Notes under the pieces: generated by a model | The model's database searches: none | Seen by the model: only the letters and a program-made list of their open reading frames with translations | What the model was told of the DNA's origin: nothing | Position numbers and translations under genes: made by a program | Shown here: in pieces, positions 8,564 through 16,676 of the stretch | Layout: each line of letters opens with the position of its first letter | Position numbering within the stretch: position 1 is the first letter of the stretch | Origin: GCA-2687025 sp964473525 | Lineage (GTDB): Bacteria > Poribacteria > WGA-4E > GCA-2687025 | Length of the DNA stretch: 64,000 bases | NCBI GenBank assembly: GCA_964473525.1 | Contig: CAYYPK010000024.1 | Coordinates: 1-64,000, forward strand | Direction of reading: 5' to 3'

Positions 8564-9358
8564 TCAGTTGGCGCCGACGAGCTTGCCCCAGAGCCGACTC
8601 CATCGGCCCTCTGAGCGGAACTCTGGGATGGGGATGTCGTCGCCCGTCATCCTGCGCGCGACTCTCTTGAACGCCTCGGCGGCTGGCCCGGACCCGTCGA
8701 ACACCAACGGCTTACCGCTGTTGGACGACGCGACGATGTCGCTGTCCTCGGGGATGACTCCGAGCAACGGGATCGCCAGGATTTCCTGCACGTCCTCGCG
8801 GCCGAGCATGTCTCCGCGATCCACGAGGCGTTGGGACATGCGGTTCAGGATGTATTGCGGCTCGCTAATGCCCTTGGCTTGCAGTAGCCCGATCACGCGA
8901 TCCGCGTCGCGGATGGACGACACCTCCGGCGTCACGACGACGACCGCCTCTTCCGCCGCTACGACGGCGTTCTCGAAGCCCTGCTCGATGCCCGCCGGGC
9001 AGTCGATGATGGTGATGTCGAAGTCATCGTCCATCTGCCGAATGAGCTTCTGCATCTGCTCTGGGCGCACGTCGCTCTTGTTGCGGCTCTGCGCGGCCGC
9101 CAGGATGTGGAGGCCTTCGGCGCGTTTGTCGCGGATGATCGCTTTGTTGAGCTCGCACTTGCCCTCAATCACGTCCATGGACGTGAAGACAACGCGGCTT
9201 TCTAGGCCCATGACGACATCAAGATTCCGCAGTCCGATGTCGGCGTCCACGATGACGATCTTCTTGCCGTTGACGGCAAGCGCCGCGCCCAGGTTGGCGG
9301 CGGTGGTAGTCTTCCCGACGCCTCCCTTGCCCGACGTCACGACGATGCGACGGCCCAT
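8564..9358 (-). CDS. minD: Septum site-determining ATPase MinD
   Basis: A 264-residue ParA/MinD-family ATPase. It has the deviant Walker A SGKGGVGKTTTAANLG with the signature lysine, the switch I region VIVDADIGLRNLDVVMGLE and the family motif IIDCPAGIEQGF. MinD binds the membrane in its ATP form, recruits MinC and is recycled by MinE. The start at 9358 (MGRRIVVTSGKGG) has GAGGGGG upstream and fits the family; an upstream in-frame extension to 9442 would add 28 unrelated residues. It sits between minC and minE. Confidence 0.96.
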   Translation of the reverse strand: MGRRIVVTSGKGGVGKTTTAANLGAALAVNGKKIVIVDADIGLRNLDVVMGLESRVVFTSMDVIEGKCELNKAIIRDKRAEGLHILAAAQSRNKSDVRPEQMQKLIRQMDDDFDITIIDCPAGIEQGFENAVVAAEEAVVVVTPEVSSIRDADRVIGLLQAKGISEPQYILNRMSQRLVDRGDMLGREDVQEILAIPLLGVIPEDSDIVASSNSGKPLVFDGSGPAAEAFKRVARRMTGDDIPIPEFRSEGRWSRLWGKLVGAN

Positions 9359-9448
9359 AACCAAGCGCCCCCTCTTAAGAACCACACGTTCTGAATCCGC
9401 CCAACCCCACGCGGCTGAACCCGCCGGGGCGGCTCCGTACACCTTTGC

Positions 9449-10135
9449 CTAGAAGCCCGCGAAGTCGCGGACGACTATCTGCCCATCCTCCACCAACGCG
9501 TATTCGGGATTGATGCCGGTCACGCGGCCGCCCTCCGGCGCTCGCGCGATGCACTGCGCGATGCGCAGTTGCGTAGCCTGTAGATTCAGCGCGACCACCT
9601 TGGCGGACTCGTCCCCAAGCGCGCCCGCGTGGACGATCCCGCGCAACGTGCCGAGCACGATGACGTCCCCTGAGGCGACCACTTCCGCGCCCGGGTTGAC
9701 GTCGCCCAACACGAGGATGTTGCCCTCGAGGTGCCGCTCGACGCCTCCCGACCGCAACGTGTGCCGAACGCTGATGGTGTCCGGGTCGCGCGTGTCGGAA
9801 ACCCCCGTGTCCACTTCCTGTCGATGCAGCGTCGGCGCGGCGCGAATCCGCAGCACCTCCGCGGCCACCCGCGTGCGGTCGGATCCCGTGATGACCTGAC
9901 TGATGTCCAGTCCGTATTCGCGCTCGAAGCGCTTCTGGAGGTCTCGCAGGAAGTCGTCGGTGACGGTTCGCTCGCCGATTTCGAGGATCACCGACGCGCC
10001 ACGCACGGACGGCCCCACGTTCTTGATGCGGTCCATGATGCGCTCGGGCAGTTCGTCCGTGTCGAGCGAGGCGTCGATGGTGATGTACAGGCCGTTGCGG
10101 TACCCCCGTACGAGGATCGGCTCCTTGGCTCTCAT
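9449..10135 (-). CDS. minC: Septum site-determining protein MinC
   Basis: A 228-residue FtsZ-assembly inhibitor. The N-terminal domain (about 1-105) starts with VRGYRNGLYITIDA and is the FtsZ-binding part. The C-terminal right-handed beta-helix (about 115-225) has the hallmark ILVLGDVNPGAEVVASGDVI and GTLRGIVHAGALGDE, which bind MinD and FtsZ. Its ATG overlaps the TGA of larA by four bases (ATGA), so translation is coupled to that gene. minD follows after a 90-base gap. Confidence 0.95.
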   Translation of the reverse strand: MRAKEPILVRGYRNGLYITIDASLDTDELPERIMDRIKNVGPSVRGASVILEIGERTVTDDFLRDLQKRFEREYGLDISQVITGSDRTRVAAEVLRIRAAPTLHRQEVDTGVSDTRDPDTISVRHTLRSGGVERHLEGNILVLGDVNPGAEVVASGDVIVLGTLRGIVHAGALGDESAKVVALNLQATQLRIAQCIARAPEGGRVTGINPEYALVEDGQIVVRDFAGF

Positions 10136-11421
10136 GCGCCGGGTCCCTCTGGTGGCTGGTTTGCTACGGGCATCACGTACGGCCCCTCCGGTATCGCCAG
10201 GACACGCGCGTCCGCGCCGTGCTGTTCCAGCGCGCGACGGATGCCCTCCTCGGGCGACGCGACGGGCGTGACGAACAGCTGTTCCAAGATATCGTCAGCG
10301 ATGCCGTCCGTGTAACAGTAGATGGACGCCTTTCGCGTGACCTTCGCCAACTCCTCCAACTGCCACTGGTCGATCACGAACCTTGCCGGGTCGTAGAGGC
10401 CCTCGACGAAGTCCGTCAGGTCCGTGGTGTCGTGCATGAGCTTCTCGAAGGGAGGACTACCGATGCCCTCGTTGCAGGCCGCCATCAGCACGATGCTGCC
10501 GCCCTGCTGTACGGCGTCCAGGGCGCCGACCGGCCCCTTGATCGCCTGGTAGAACGTCTGATCCAGCGGATGCCCGGCGCACGTCGTCACGACGATGGGC
10601 GCGGGTTCGACGTCCACTCGGACGCGTTCCTCGACGAAGGCGCAGCCAGCGCGGTGCGCGTCGTTGATGTCGCCTGAGAACACGCCGATGACCTCGCGGT
10701 TCTCATCGAGTGACACGTTCAGATTGAAGTCGACGCCCGCCATGCGCGCGATTTCGAGCGCTTCCTCGTGGAACGGGTTGCCGTCCAGGATGCCTGTGGA
10801 CGCCGCTGGATGCTCCAGAATCCCCGGCCCGTGCATGACCTTCATGGTCTCAATGGACGCGAGTCCTGGACACACCGCCTTGCGGCCGCCGGAGTATCCT
10901 GCCATCAGGTGCGGCTCGATGAGCGCCGTGGTGACCTTCAGGTCCGAAGCGCAATACCGCTCGTCGATGAGCACGTGCGTGCCCTTACTCGTCTTGCCGA
11001 GGTCGCGGTGACTCGCCAGGTCTTCGGAGAAGTGATTCTCCACGCGATACGCCGAGGCGATCTCCTCGCCGACCAACTCGATCAACTCGTCGCCTTCGTT
11101 CGGGCGATGGATGCCCGTGGCGATGAGGATGAGGATGTCTTCCCGACGGACGCCCGCGTCCTCGATCGTCCGCAGTATCGGCGGCAGTATGAGCCGATTC
11201 GGCACCGGCCGCGTGATGTCCGATATGACGACGCATGCAGAACTGCGGCCTCGCGCCAGTTCGTGTAACGGCTGCGAACCCGTCGGGTTCAGCAAAGCGT
11301 TCTCAACCGCACGATCTGGGTCTTCGACCGGCACGCTGGGACGCATGCGCAGTACGGTCGTGTTGGGATCGGGGAACTGCACGACGCGGCCATCGCGGCC
11401 GTATCGCATAGTGACCTGCAA
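10132..11421 (-). CDS. larA: LarA-type nickel-dependent racemase/epimerase (DUF2088)
   Basis: A 429-residue member of the LarA superfamily, which uses a covalently bound nickel-pincer nucleotide. Visible motifs are SDITRPVPNRL (nucleotide site), TGIHRPNEGDE with a catalytic histidine, and PHLMAGYSGGRKAVCPGL with the second histidine and the cofactor-bearing lysine. The substrate may be lactate or another 2-hydroxyacid. No larB/C/E genes are in the window. The TTG at 11421 gives the usual N-terminus and has AGAGAGGA upstream; an ATG at 11409 is an alternative. It overlaps minC by four bases and heads the Min operon. Confidence 0.88.
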   Translation of the reverse strand: MQVTMRYGRDGRVVQFPDPNTTVLRMRPSVPVEDPDRAVENALLNPTGSQPLHELARGRSSACVVISDITRPVPNRLILPPILRTIEDAGVRREDILILIATGIHRPNEGDELIELVGEEIASAYRVENHFSEDLASHRDLGKTSKGTHVLIDERYCASDLKVTTALIEPHLMAGYSGGRKAVCPGLASIETMKVMHGPGILEHPAASTGILDGNPFHEEALEIARMAGVDFNLNVSLDENREVIGVFSGDINDAHRAGCAFVEERVRVDVEPAPIVVTTCAGHPLDQTFYQAIKGPVGALDAVQQGGSIVLMAACNEGIGSPPFEKLMHDTTDLTDFVEGLYDPARFVIDQWQLEELAKVTRKASIYCYTDGIADDILEQLFVTPVASPEEGIRRALEQHGADARVLAIPEGPYVMPVANQPPEGPGA

Positions 11422-11803
11422 GGCCTCGATTCCTCTCTCGGAACTGGCATTGGCTCGCGGTCGGGATGGGGCGTTCGCACAAGGTAGGAAATGACGCCGT
11501 CAGTCGGCGCGCCCCACGCCACGATGGATTCCTCGGAAGCGTTGACCCAGATTATAGGGAACGGGCCGGCCGAATGCAACGGCCGCAAACGCGCGGACGG
11601 CCTCTATCAGAGGATTGCCGGCCTTCCGACCCATCTGCGCGGCGGCTCCGGCGAGAGGGGTGAGTATGCACACCTTGTGGACACGGACGCCCGTTGGATG
11701 CACACGCTTGGCGCGGAAAGGCCTTCCTGCGTGGGCCGTACGCTGGCGCCGGCTAGGCACGCGTTATGCAGTTGCCTCCAGACCGACGAAGGAGGGCGTG
11801 CGA
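11422..11803. other. Divergent intergenic region larA / PD40 gene
   Basis: 382 bases between two divergently transcribed genes. It must hold both promoters, but I cannot define convincing -35/-10 boxes in this GC-rich sequence. GGAGGG before the ATG at 11804 is the ribosome site of the plus-strand gene. Confidence 0.5.
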
Positions 11804-12790
11804 ATGGGATCGGGTAGAGCGAGGAGGGTCGTAGGCGCCGCGTGTGTCATGGTCGTCTCGCTCATCGCGCGCGTTGGCGCGAGCAGGGCGCACATAGTCT
11901 ACTACGTGGCGGATGTCGGCTTTCACGCCATCTCCCGCGATGGAGCCGCGCGGCGCAGTTTGGTAGGAGCGCTCCATCCAGAGCTGCAGGCGCCAATCGC
12001 GTTCTCCCCGGATGGGCGGTGGATTGTGTTCGAGTATGAACCGCCCGAGCCCGTAGATGCAATGGGCGACATCTGCGTCGTGAACGCCGACGGGAGTGGT
12101 TGGCGCAACCTGACGAACCGTGTCGACTGGGACACCGGCCCGGGGTGGTCGCCGGACGGAGCGAGGATCGTCTTCGCCTCACACGCCGGCCCTCAGCGCG
12201 AACTGTACACGATGCGACCCGACGGATCCGACAAGGCCATGCTGCCCCAGGCCGCCAATCCGACCGGAACGGCTCGGTGGCCCGCGTATTCTCCCGACGG
12301 CACCCAGTTAGCGTTCGCAGCGACCGGCGCCGGAGGCGGGAAGGGCGGCAACATATCCATCACCGATACGGATGGCGCCAACGTGCGGGAAATCCAGTCC
12401 GACCTCAACGCCATGATGCCCTCGTGGTCGCCGGATGGCTCCCGCATCGCCTTCGTGGCAGATCGCGAAGGCGACAACCACAGCCCCGACATCTACACCA
12501 TGCGACCCGATGGGACGGGCGTGCGTCGCCTGACCAGACACCCGTCCTGGGACGTGCACGCCTCGTGGTCGCCAGGCGGATCAGAGATCGCGTTCCTGTC
12601 GGGCCGGGACGATGGGCAGCCCTACCGTCTCTACGTCGTCGACGCCGCCACGGGGAGAGTCACCCGCGTGTCGGACAGGGATGTCGTGCATGCCAAGCCA
12701 ACATGGGCGCCAGCAGGAGCGCTGGACGTGTCGGACGGTATGCGGCGCCTAACGACGTGGGGTTGGCTGCGCGCCGGCCGCGGCCTTTGA
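11804..12790 (+). CDS. Secreted PD40/TolB-like beta-propeller protein with TTW tail
   Basis: A 328-residue exported protein. The N-terminus has a signal peptide (basic MGSGRARR, hydrophobic core AACVMVVSLIA, ASRA near the cut). The body is a PD40/WD40-like propeller with repeated FSPDGRWIVF, WSPDGARIVFAS, YSPDGTQLAFA, WSPDGSRIAFVA and WSPGGSEIAFLS blades, each followed by YTMRPDG-type turns. Such domains occur in TolB and in periplasmic sensors. It ends with LTTWGWLRAGRGL, the C-terminal motif shared by other secreted proteins in this window. GGAGGG lies seven bases before the ATG. A LamG gene follows after 38 bases, and the 3' end of this gene is duplicated at 13702-13934. Confidence 0.85.
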   Translation: MGSGRARRVVGAACVMVVSLIARVGASRAHIVYYVADVGFHAISRDGAARRSLVGALHPELQAPIAFSPDGRWIVFEYEPPEPVDAMGDICVVNADGSGWRNLTNRVDWDTGPGWSPDGARIVFASHAGPQRELYTMRPDGSDKAMLPQAANPTGTARWPAYSPDGTQLAFAATGAGGGKGGNISITDTDGANVREIQSDLNAMMPSWSPDGSRIAFVADREGDNHSPDIYTMRPDGTGVRRLTRHPSWDVHASWSPGGSEIAFLSGRDDGQPYRLYVVDAATGRVTRVSDRDVVHAKPTWAPAGALDVSDGMRRLTTWGWLRAGRGL

Positions 12791-12828
12791 GACGCCCCGA
12801 CACAAGTCACAGAGGGAGAGGAGTAGCA

Positions 12829-13692
12829 GTGCTGTCTCGGTATGCTCGCAAGCGCGGTTGGGTCGTGGTGGCGGTGTCCTGTGCGGCGTGGCTTGCGGTG
12901 GCGTTCGCCAACGCGGAGCCGAAGCAGGACGGTCTCGAGATGGTGGAGGGCGGGTTCCTACGCGCCGAGTACGACAGCACGTTCGAGGACTATCCAGAGG
13001 GCGTCACGGTGGAAGGCTGGTTCTACTTCACAGATGTCCCAGCGGATGACGAGCTCTGGGTGCTGGTGATGAAGCCTGCGAGCTACGGCCTTCTCCTAAG
13101 CGGCAGATTGACGGACGACGGTATTGACGGGGAGCCACCAGGCACGGTGCGCGTCCACACCGTGGGCTTCGTCTCGGACGGATTCGGGGTCCATTCGTCC
13201 GGGATCGCGCCTCGCGAATTTCCGCTACGGCGTTGGGTACACATGGCGGTCGCCTACCGGGGAGCAGAACCAACTCGCGACTGGACTTACGTGGACCGTC
13301 GGCAGTGGGGGCGCGGGGGCGGTGGCCCCGGAACCGCAGAGACGCCGTTGCTGATCGGAGGAACTGACCTAGACTTTCACGCGCCCTCGTACGCATCGCT
13401 CCTGTCTCGCGTTGGGTCTATCTCGGGCTACGTCGGCTCGGTGCGCGTATCCCGCGGGGTACGCTACACCGACAAGGCGATCCGACCGGCCCGCGCTCTG
13501 CAGGCTGATGCCGACACTTTGGCTCTGTGGATCCTACACGACGCCGCCGTCGCGCTATACGCTGACAAGTCCGGTAACGGAAGGCCGTTGCGACGCCGAG
13601 GCGCTCTGACCGTCGAAGCGGGCGGAAAGGCGACTACGGTTTGGGGACGACTTCGGCGCGTCGGCGAGACACACGACCGGCAGCGTCGCTGA
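12829..13692 (+). CDS. Secreted LamG/ConA-like lectin-fold protein with TTW tail (copy 1)
   Basis: A 287-residue protein starting at GTG 12829 (AGGGAGAGGAG upstream) with a signal peptide (WVVVAVSCAAWLAVAFANA). The body resembles LamG/concanavalin-like jelly rolls: EGGFLRAEYDSTFEDYPEGV, TVEGWFYF, a long loop region, then RVSRGVRYTD and ADTLALWILHD. These domains bind carbohydrate or protein outside the cell. The C-terminus carries GGKATTVWGRLRR, the shared tail motif, plus a 10-residue extension. It pairs with the PD40 gene upstream, and a paralogue at 13971-14840 forms the second half of a tandem duplication. Confidence 0.8.
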   Translation: MLSRYARKRGWVVVAVSCAAWLAVAFANAEPKQDGLEMVEGGFLRAEYDSTFEDYPEGVTVEGWFYFTDVPADDELWVLVMKPASYGLLLSGRLTDDGIDGEPPGTVRVHTVGFVSDGFGVHSSGIAPREFPLRRWVHMAVAYRGAEPTRDWTYVDRRQWGRGGGGPGTAETPLLIGGTDLDFHAPSYASLLSRVGSISGYVGSVRVSRGVRYTDKAIRPARALQADADTLALWILHDAAVALYADKSGNGRPLRRRGALTVEAGGKATTVWGRLRRVGETHDRQRR

Positions 13693-13701
13693 CGCGATTA
13701 C

Positions 13702-13934
13702 CCTCGCGGGCGTCAGGCGGATCGGAGGCCGCATTTCTCTCAGGGCCGGACGGTGAGACAGCATCTCGTGCGTACGTCGTGAACGCTCACACGGGAAGGG
13801 GCGCCTGTCTTGGCTGGAACGCTGTGAGCGCTAGACCAACATGGGCGCCCAGGCAGGCCCGGGGCCTGGCGGTGTCAGCGCCAACTCGGTCCGCGATCAC
13901 GTGGGGTTGGTTGCGTGGCGCAACTTCCCTGTGA
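13702..13934 (+). pseudogene. Duplicated 3' fragment of the PD40 propeller gene
   Basis: Reads SGGSEAAFLSG, YVVNAHTGRG, ARPTWAP and ends SAITWGWLRGATSL, matching the last propeller blade and tail of the gene at 11804-12790 (GGSEIAFLSG, YVVDAATGRV, AKPTWAP, LTTWGWLR). There is no start, signal peptide or earlier blade. It follows directly after the first LamG gene and precedes the second LamG gene by 36 bases; the intact pair has a 38-base spacing. The layout is what a tandem duplication of a ~1.1 kb unit starting inside the PD40 gene would leave. Confidence 0.8.
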
Positions 13935-13970
13935 GATACTGTGAATCATATAAGGGTGGAGGAGATCACC

Positions 13971-14840
13971 ATGCCAAGTCAACGCACTCGCAAGCGCCTC
14001 TTGAGCGTGTTAGCGGTAGGTTGCGCTGGACTGCTTGCCGTAACGCTTGCTAGCGCCGCGCCATCCAAGGGGGCCGGTCTAGATATACCCGAGGGAGGGT
14101 ATCTTCGGGCCGAATACGACAAGCCTTTCGACAACCATGCAGAGGGTGTGACCGTTGAGGGCTGGTTCTACTTCGACGCCCCGCCCCTTGACAAGAAACC
14201 AGGGGTGCTGTGGGTCAAGCCCGGGAGCTATGGCGTCTTCCTCAGCGGCAGGATGCCCTTGAACGGGAGGGAGCTTGCGCACCCACCCGGCACGGTTACA
14301 TTGGACCAGATATGGTACAGAAGCGCCAGCGCAGGGAGGCTCAACGCGGGAGGACGGGGCGATCACTACGAGCCGGGCATGTTCCCTCTGCACCGTTGGT
14401 TACATGTCTCAGTGGGTTCCATTGGGGTTCGCGAAACAGTCCGAACGTGGACGCATATCGACGGCGTGACAAAAGGGGCGAACACCCAGTCTTACGCGTT
14501 GTCGAACCACCCGCTGCTCGTTGGCGGCATGGACGAGTCGCTATCGTTCGATCCACACGATCGGTGGCTCCCTCACGCGGGCTCCATACGCGGCAAGGTG
14601 GCCGCCATTCGGGTGTCCCGCGGAGTTCGATACCGAGACGACGTGATCCTGCCGAAGTATCCCTTCCGCGTGGATCACAACACAGTGGCTCTCTGGGAGC
14701 TGGGTAGGACGCCAGCCGCAGCGTACCCTGACCTATCGGGCAACGGGAGAGTCCTGCGCTCGCATGGCCCCCTGTCGGTCAAGTCCGGCGGCAAAGCAAC
14801 GACGCTCTGGGCTCAGCTTCGCGCCCGCGCGGCGCCGTAG
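13971..14840 (+). CDS. Secreted LamG/ConA-like lectin-fold protein with TTW tail (copy 2)
   Basis: A 289-residue paralogue of the protein at 12829-13692, aligning throughout (GGYLRAEYDKPFDNHAEGV, TVEGWFYFDAPP, AAIRVSRGVRYRDD, NTVALWEL). It has a signal peptide (LLSVLAVGCAGLLAVTLASA) and ends in GGKATTLWAQLRARAAP, again the shared C-terminal tail. The ATG at 13971 is chosen because GGAGGAG ends six bases upstream. The pair has diverged strongly in the loops, so the duplication is old or the loops evolve fast. Ligand unknown. Confidence 0.8.
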   Translation: MPSQRTRKRLLSVLAVGCAGLLAVTLASAAPSKGAGLDIPEGGYLRAEYDKPFDNHAEGVTVEGWFYFDAPPLDKKPGVLWVKPGSYGVFLSGRMPLNGRELAHPPGTVTLDQIWYRSASAGRLNAGGRGDHYEPGMFPLHRWLHVSVGSIGVRETVRTWTHIDGVTKGANTQSYALSNHPLLVGGMDESLSFDPHDRWLPHAGSIRGKVAAIRVSRGVRYRDDVILPKYPFRVDHNTVALWELGRTPAAAYPDLSGNGRVLRSHGPLSVKSGGKATTLWAQLRARAAP

Positions 14841-14892
14841 CCCGATCGGTGCTCACATGACCCCCACGCGGGCGATTCCGTCAAGTGGAGGC

Positions 14893-15357
14893 CTACGGAG
14901 CCACGACCGCAAGCGTCACACTAGACACCTCGTTGACATACGTCGCGGTGATCGTCGCTTCCCCAGGGGAGTTCAAGGCGACGATCGCGATGGCAGTGTC
15001 TTGCCCTAACGACGGTTGGATTGGCGCCACCGACGCTACGGCGGGGTCCGATGACGCCCATGCGACACTGTTGAGGAAGTTCAGCAGGTCTGGGTTCCCC
15101 ACCGTCACGGGATTGCCCGAGGCGCTGAGCGGCAGCGCGGTCAGCGCCAACTCCGAGCCAGCGTGCAGACCGACCAGCAGTTGACCGCCCACCTCCGTGA
15201 CGATCTCCAACCCTACGATAGAGTCCACGACGACATCGCCACCGAGGTCGTCTTCGTCGCCGCCGCATCCAGCGCCCACGAGCAGCGCGCCCGTCATAAG
15301 AACGGCTGTCGAGGCGCGCAACCACGTAGCTGCGGCGCGGCGTGCTGGCGTCATCAT
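14893..15357 (-). CDS. Ig-like (BIG2-type) lipoprotein
   Basis: A 154-residue predicted lipoprotein: the signal peptide ends in LLVGAGC, a good lipobox, so the mature protein would be acylated at that cysteine and anchored in a membrane. The remainder is beta-rich and has a bacterial Ig-like pattern (LTALPLSASGNPV, VAWASSDPAVASVAP, GEATITATYVN). GGGGAG lies six bases before the first of two adjacent ATGs. It is divergent from the lactonase-type gene at 15529. Confidence 0.75.
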   Translation of the reverse strand: MMTPARRAAATWLRASTAVLMTGALLVGAGCGGDEDDLGGDVVVDSIVGLEIVTEVGGQLLVGLHAGSELALTALPLSASGNPVTVGNPDLLNFLNSVAWASSDPAVASVAPIQPSLGQDTAIAIVALNSPGEATITATYVNEVSSVTLAVVAP

Positions 15358-15528
15358 GCGTGGCTCCCCGTTCCTGGTCCGTCGGGCGCGATGCAGTCGT
15401 CGTGCCGGCCTACGGCATGCGGCGCCCAGCCGTTTCGCGCGCCGCCATTGATGCTCTCTGAAGTCGCTGGCAGAATGCTCTACGGTCTTCTCACAGGGCA
15501 GCAAGCGGCATCAGAGTTGGGAACACAG

Positions 15529-16623
15529 ATGATAGAGCAGAACGGCAGCGGATTCCTGGCGTACATCGGCACGTACGCCGACGCCGATAGCGACGGCATC
15601 CATATCTACGGCTTCGACGCGAGTTCAGGCGCGATGGTACGGGTCGGAGGAGCGTCGGGGGTCACGAATCCCTCCTACGTGGCGATCCACCCCAACAGGT
15701 CGTTCCTGTATGCCGCGTGCGAGATGTCGGGCTTTGGCGGCGGCAGCGGTGGTGGCGTCGCCGCGTTCTCCATTGATCCCGCGTCGGGGGTGTTGACGCA
15801 ACTCAACCAGCAATCTTCCGTAGGCTCTGGCCCCTGCCACCTTACCGTCGATGCGACGGGCAAGTACGTGCTCGTGGCGAATTACGGTGGCGGCAGCGTC
15901 ACAATGCTGCCCATCAACGACGACGGCTCGCTCGCGGAAGCCAGTGACTTCCACCAGCATGAGGGATCCAGCGTCAACCCGAACCGGCAGAAGGAACCGC
16001 ACGGGCATTCCATCAACGTGGATCCGGGCAACCGCTACGCCTATGCCTGCGACCTCGGGTTGGACCAGGTGCTTATCTACGCGTTGGACTTCGAGAACGG
16101 CAAGCTCGTGCCGGCCGACCCGCCATACGGCTCAACGCCAGCGGGAGCGGGGCCACGGCACCTCGCCTTCCACCCGAGCGGAAGCCACGCGTACGTCATC
16201 AACGAGTTGGACTCCACGATGACGGTGTTCGCCGTCGACTCGGACACTGGAGCGATGACGGAGACGCAGACCATCACCACACTGCCGGGCGACTTCGACG
16301 GGGTGAGTCACTGCGCCGATGTGCACGTCTCCCCCGACGGCGCGTACCTCTACGGCTCGAACCGCGGCGACGACTCCATCGCCATCTACAGCATCAGCGA
16401 TGATGGCGGCAGCATTGAGGCGCTCGGGCACGAGTCCACGAAGGGCGAGACGCCCCGTGGCTTCGCGTTAGTTCCAACGGGGCAGTTCCTCATCGCCGCC
16501 AACCAGAACACCAACGACATCTACACGTTCCGCATCGCGGACGACGGCTCGCTGTCGGCGACGGGCCACTCGGTGGAAGTACCGAAGCCTGTGTGCGTGA
16601 AGCTGATACCGGTGTCGTCGTAG
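15529..16623 (+). CDS. Lactonase-family seven-bladed beta-propeller (6-phosphogluconolactonase-like)
   Basis: A 364-residue protein of the YbhE/Pgl type lactonase family. The opening FLAYIGTYADADSDGIHIY is diagnostic, followed by regular blades with SYVAIHPNRSFLYAA, GPCHLTVDATGKYVLVANY, PHGHSINVDPGNRYAYACDLG and PRHLAFHPSGSHAYVINE. Family members hydrolyse sugar lactones; the true substrate is unproven. No signal peptide is evident from the ATG at 15529, though the frame is open further upstream. The next gene (GH9) starts 53 bases later in the same direction. Confidence 0.88.
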   Translation: MIEQNGSGFLAYIGTYADADSDGIHIYGFDASSGAMVRVGGASGVTNPSYVAIHPNRSFLYAACEMSGFGGGSGGGVAAFSIDPASGVLTQLNQQSSVGSGPCHLTVDATGKYVLVANYGGGSVTMLPINDDGSLAEASDFHQHEGSSVNPNRQKEPHGHSINVDPGNRYAYACDLGLDQVLIYALDFENGKLVPADPPYGSTPAGAGPRHLAFHPSGSHAYVINELDSTMTVFAVDSDTGAMTETQTITTLPGDFDGVSHCADVHVSPDGAYLYGSNRGDDSIAIYSISDDGGSIEALGHESTKGETPRGFALVPTGQFLIAANQNTNDIYTFRIADDGSLSATGHSVEVPKPVCVKLIPVSS

Positions 16624-16676
16624 CGCAATCGCACGCGCCACGTGGGCCCCATGGGCACAGGCGGAGGACGAACGCC

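Noticed and set aside
11804..14840. Type IX secretion C-terminal domain as explanation of the shared tails
   Set aside because: T9SS domains are ~70-100 residue beta-sandwiches; here only the last ~20 residues are shared and their sequence pattern differs.
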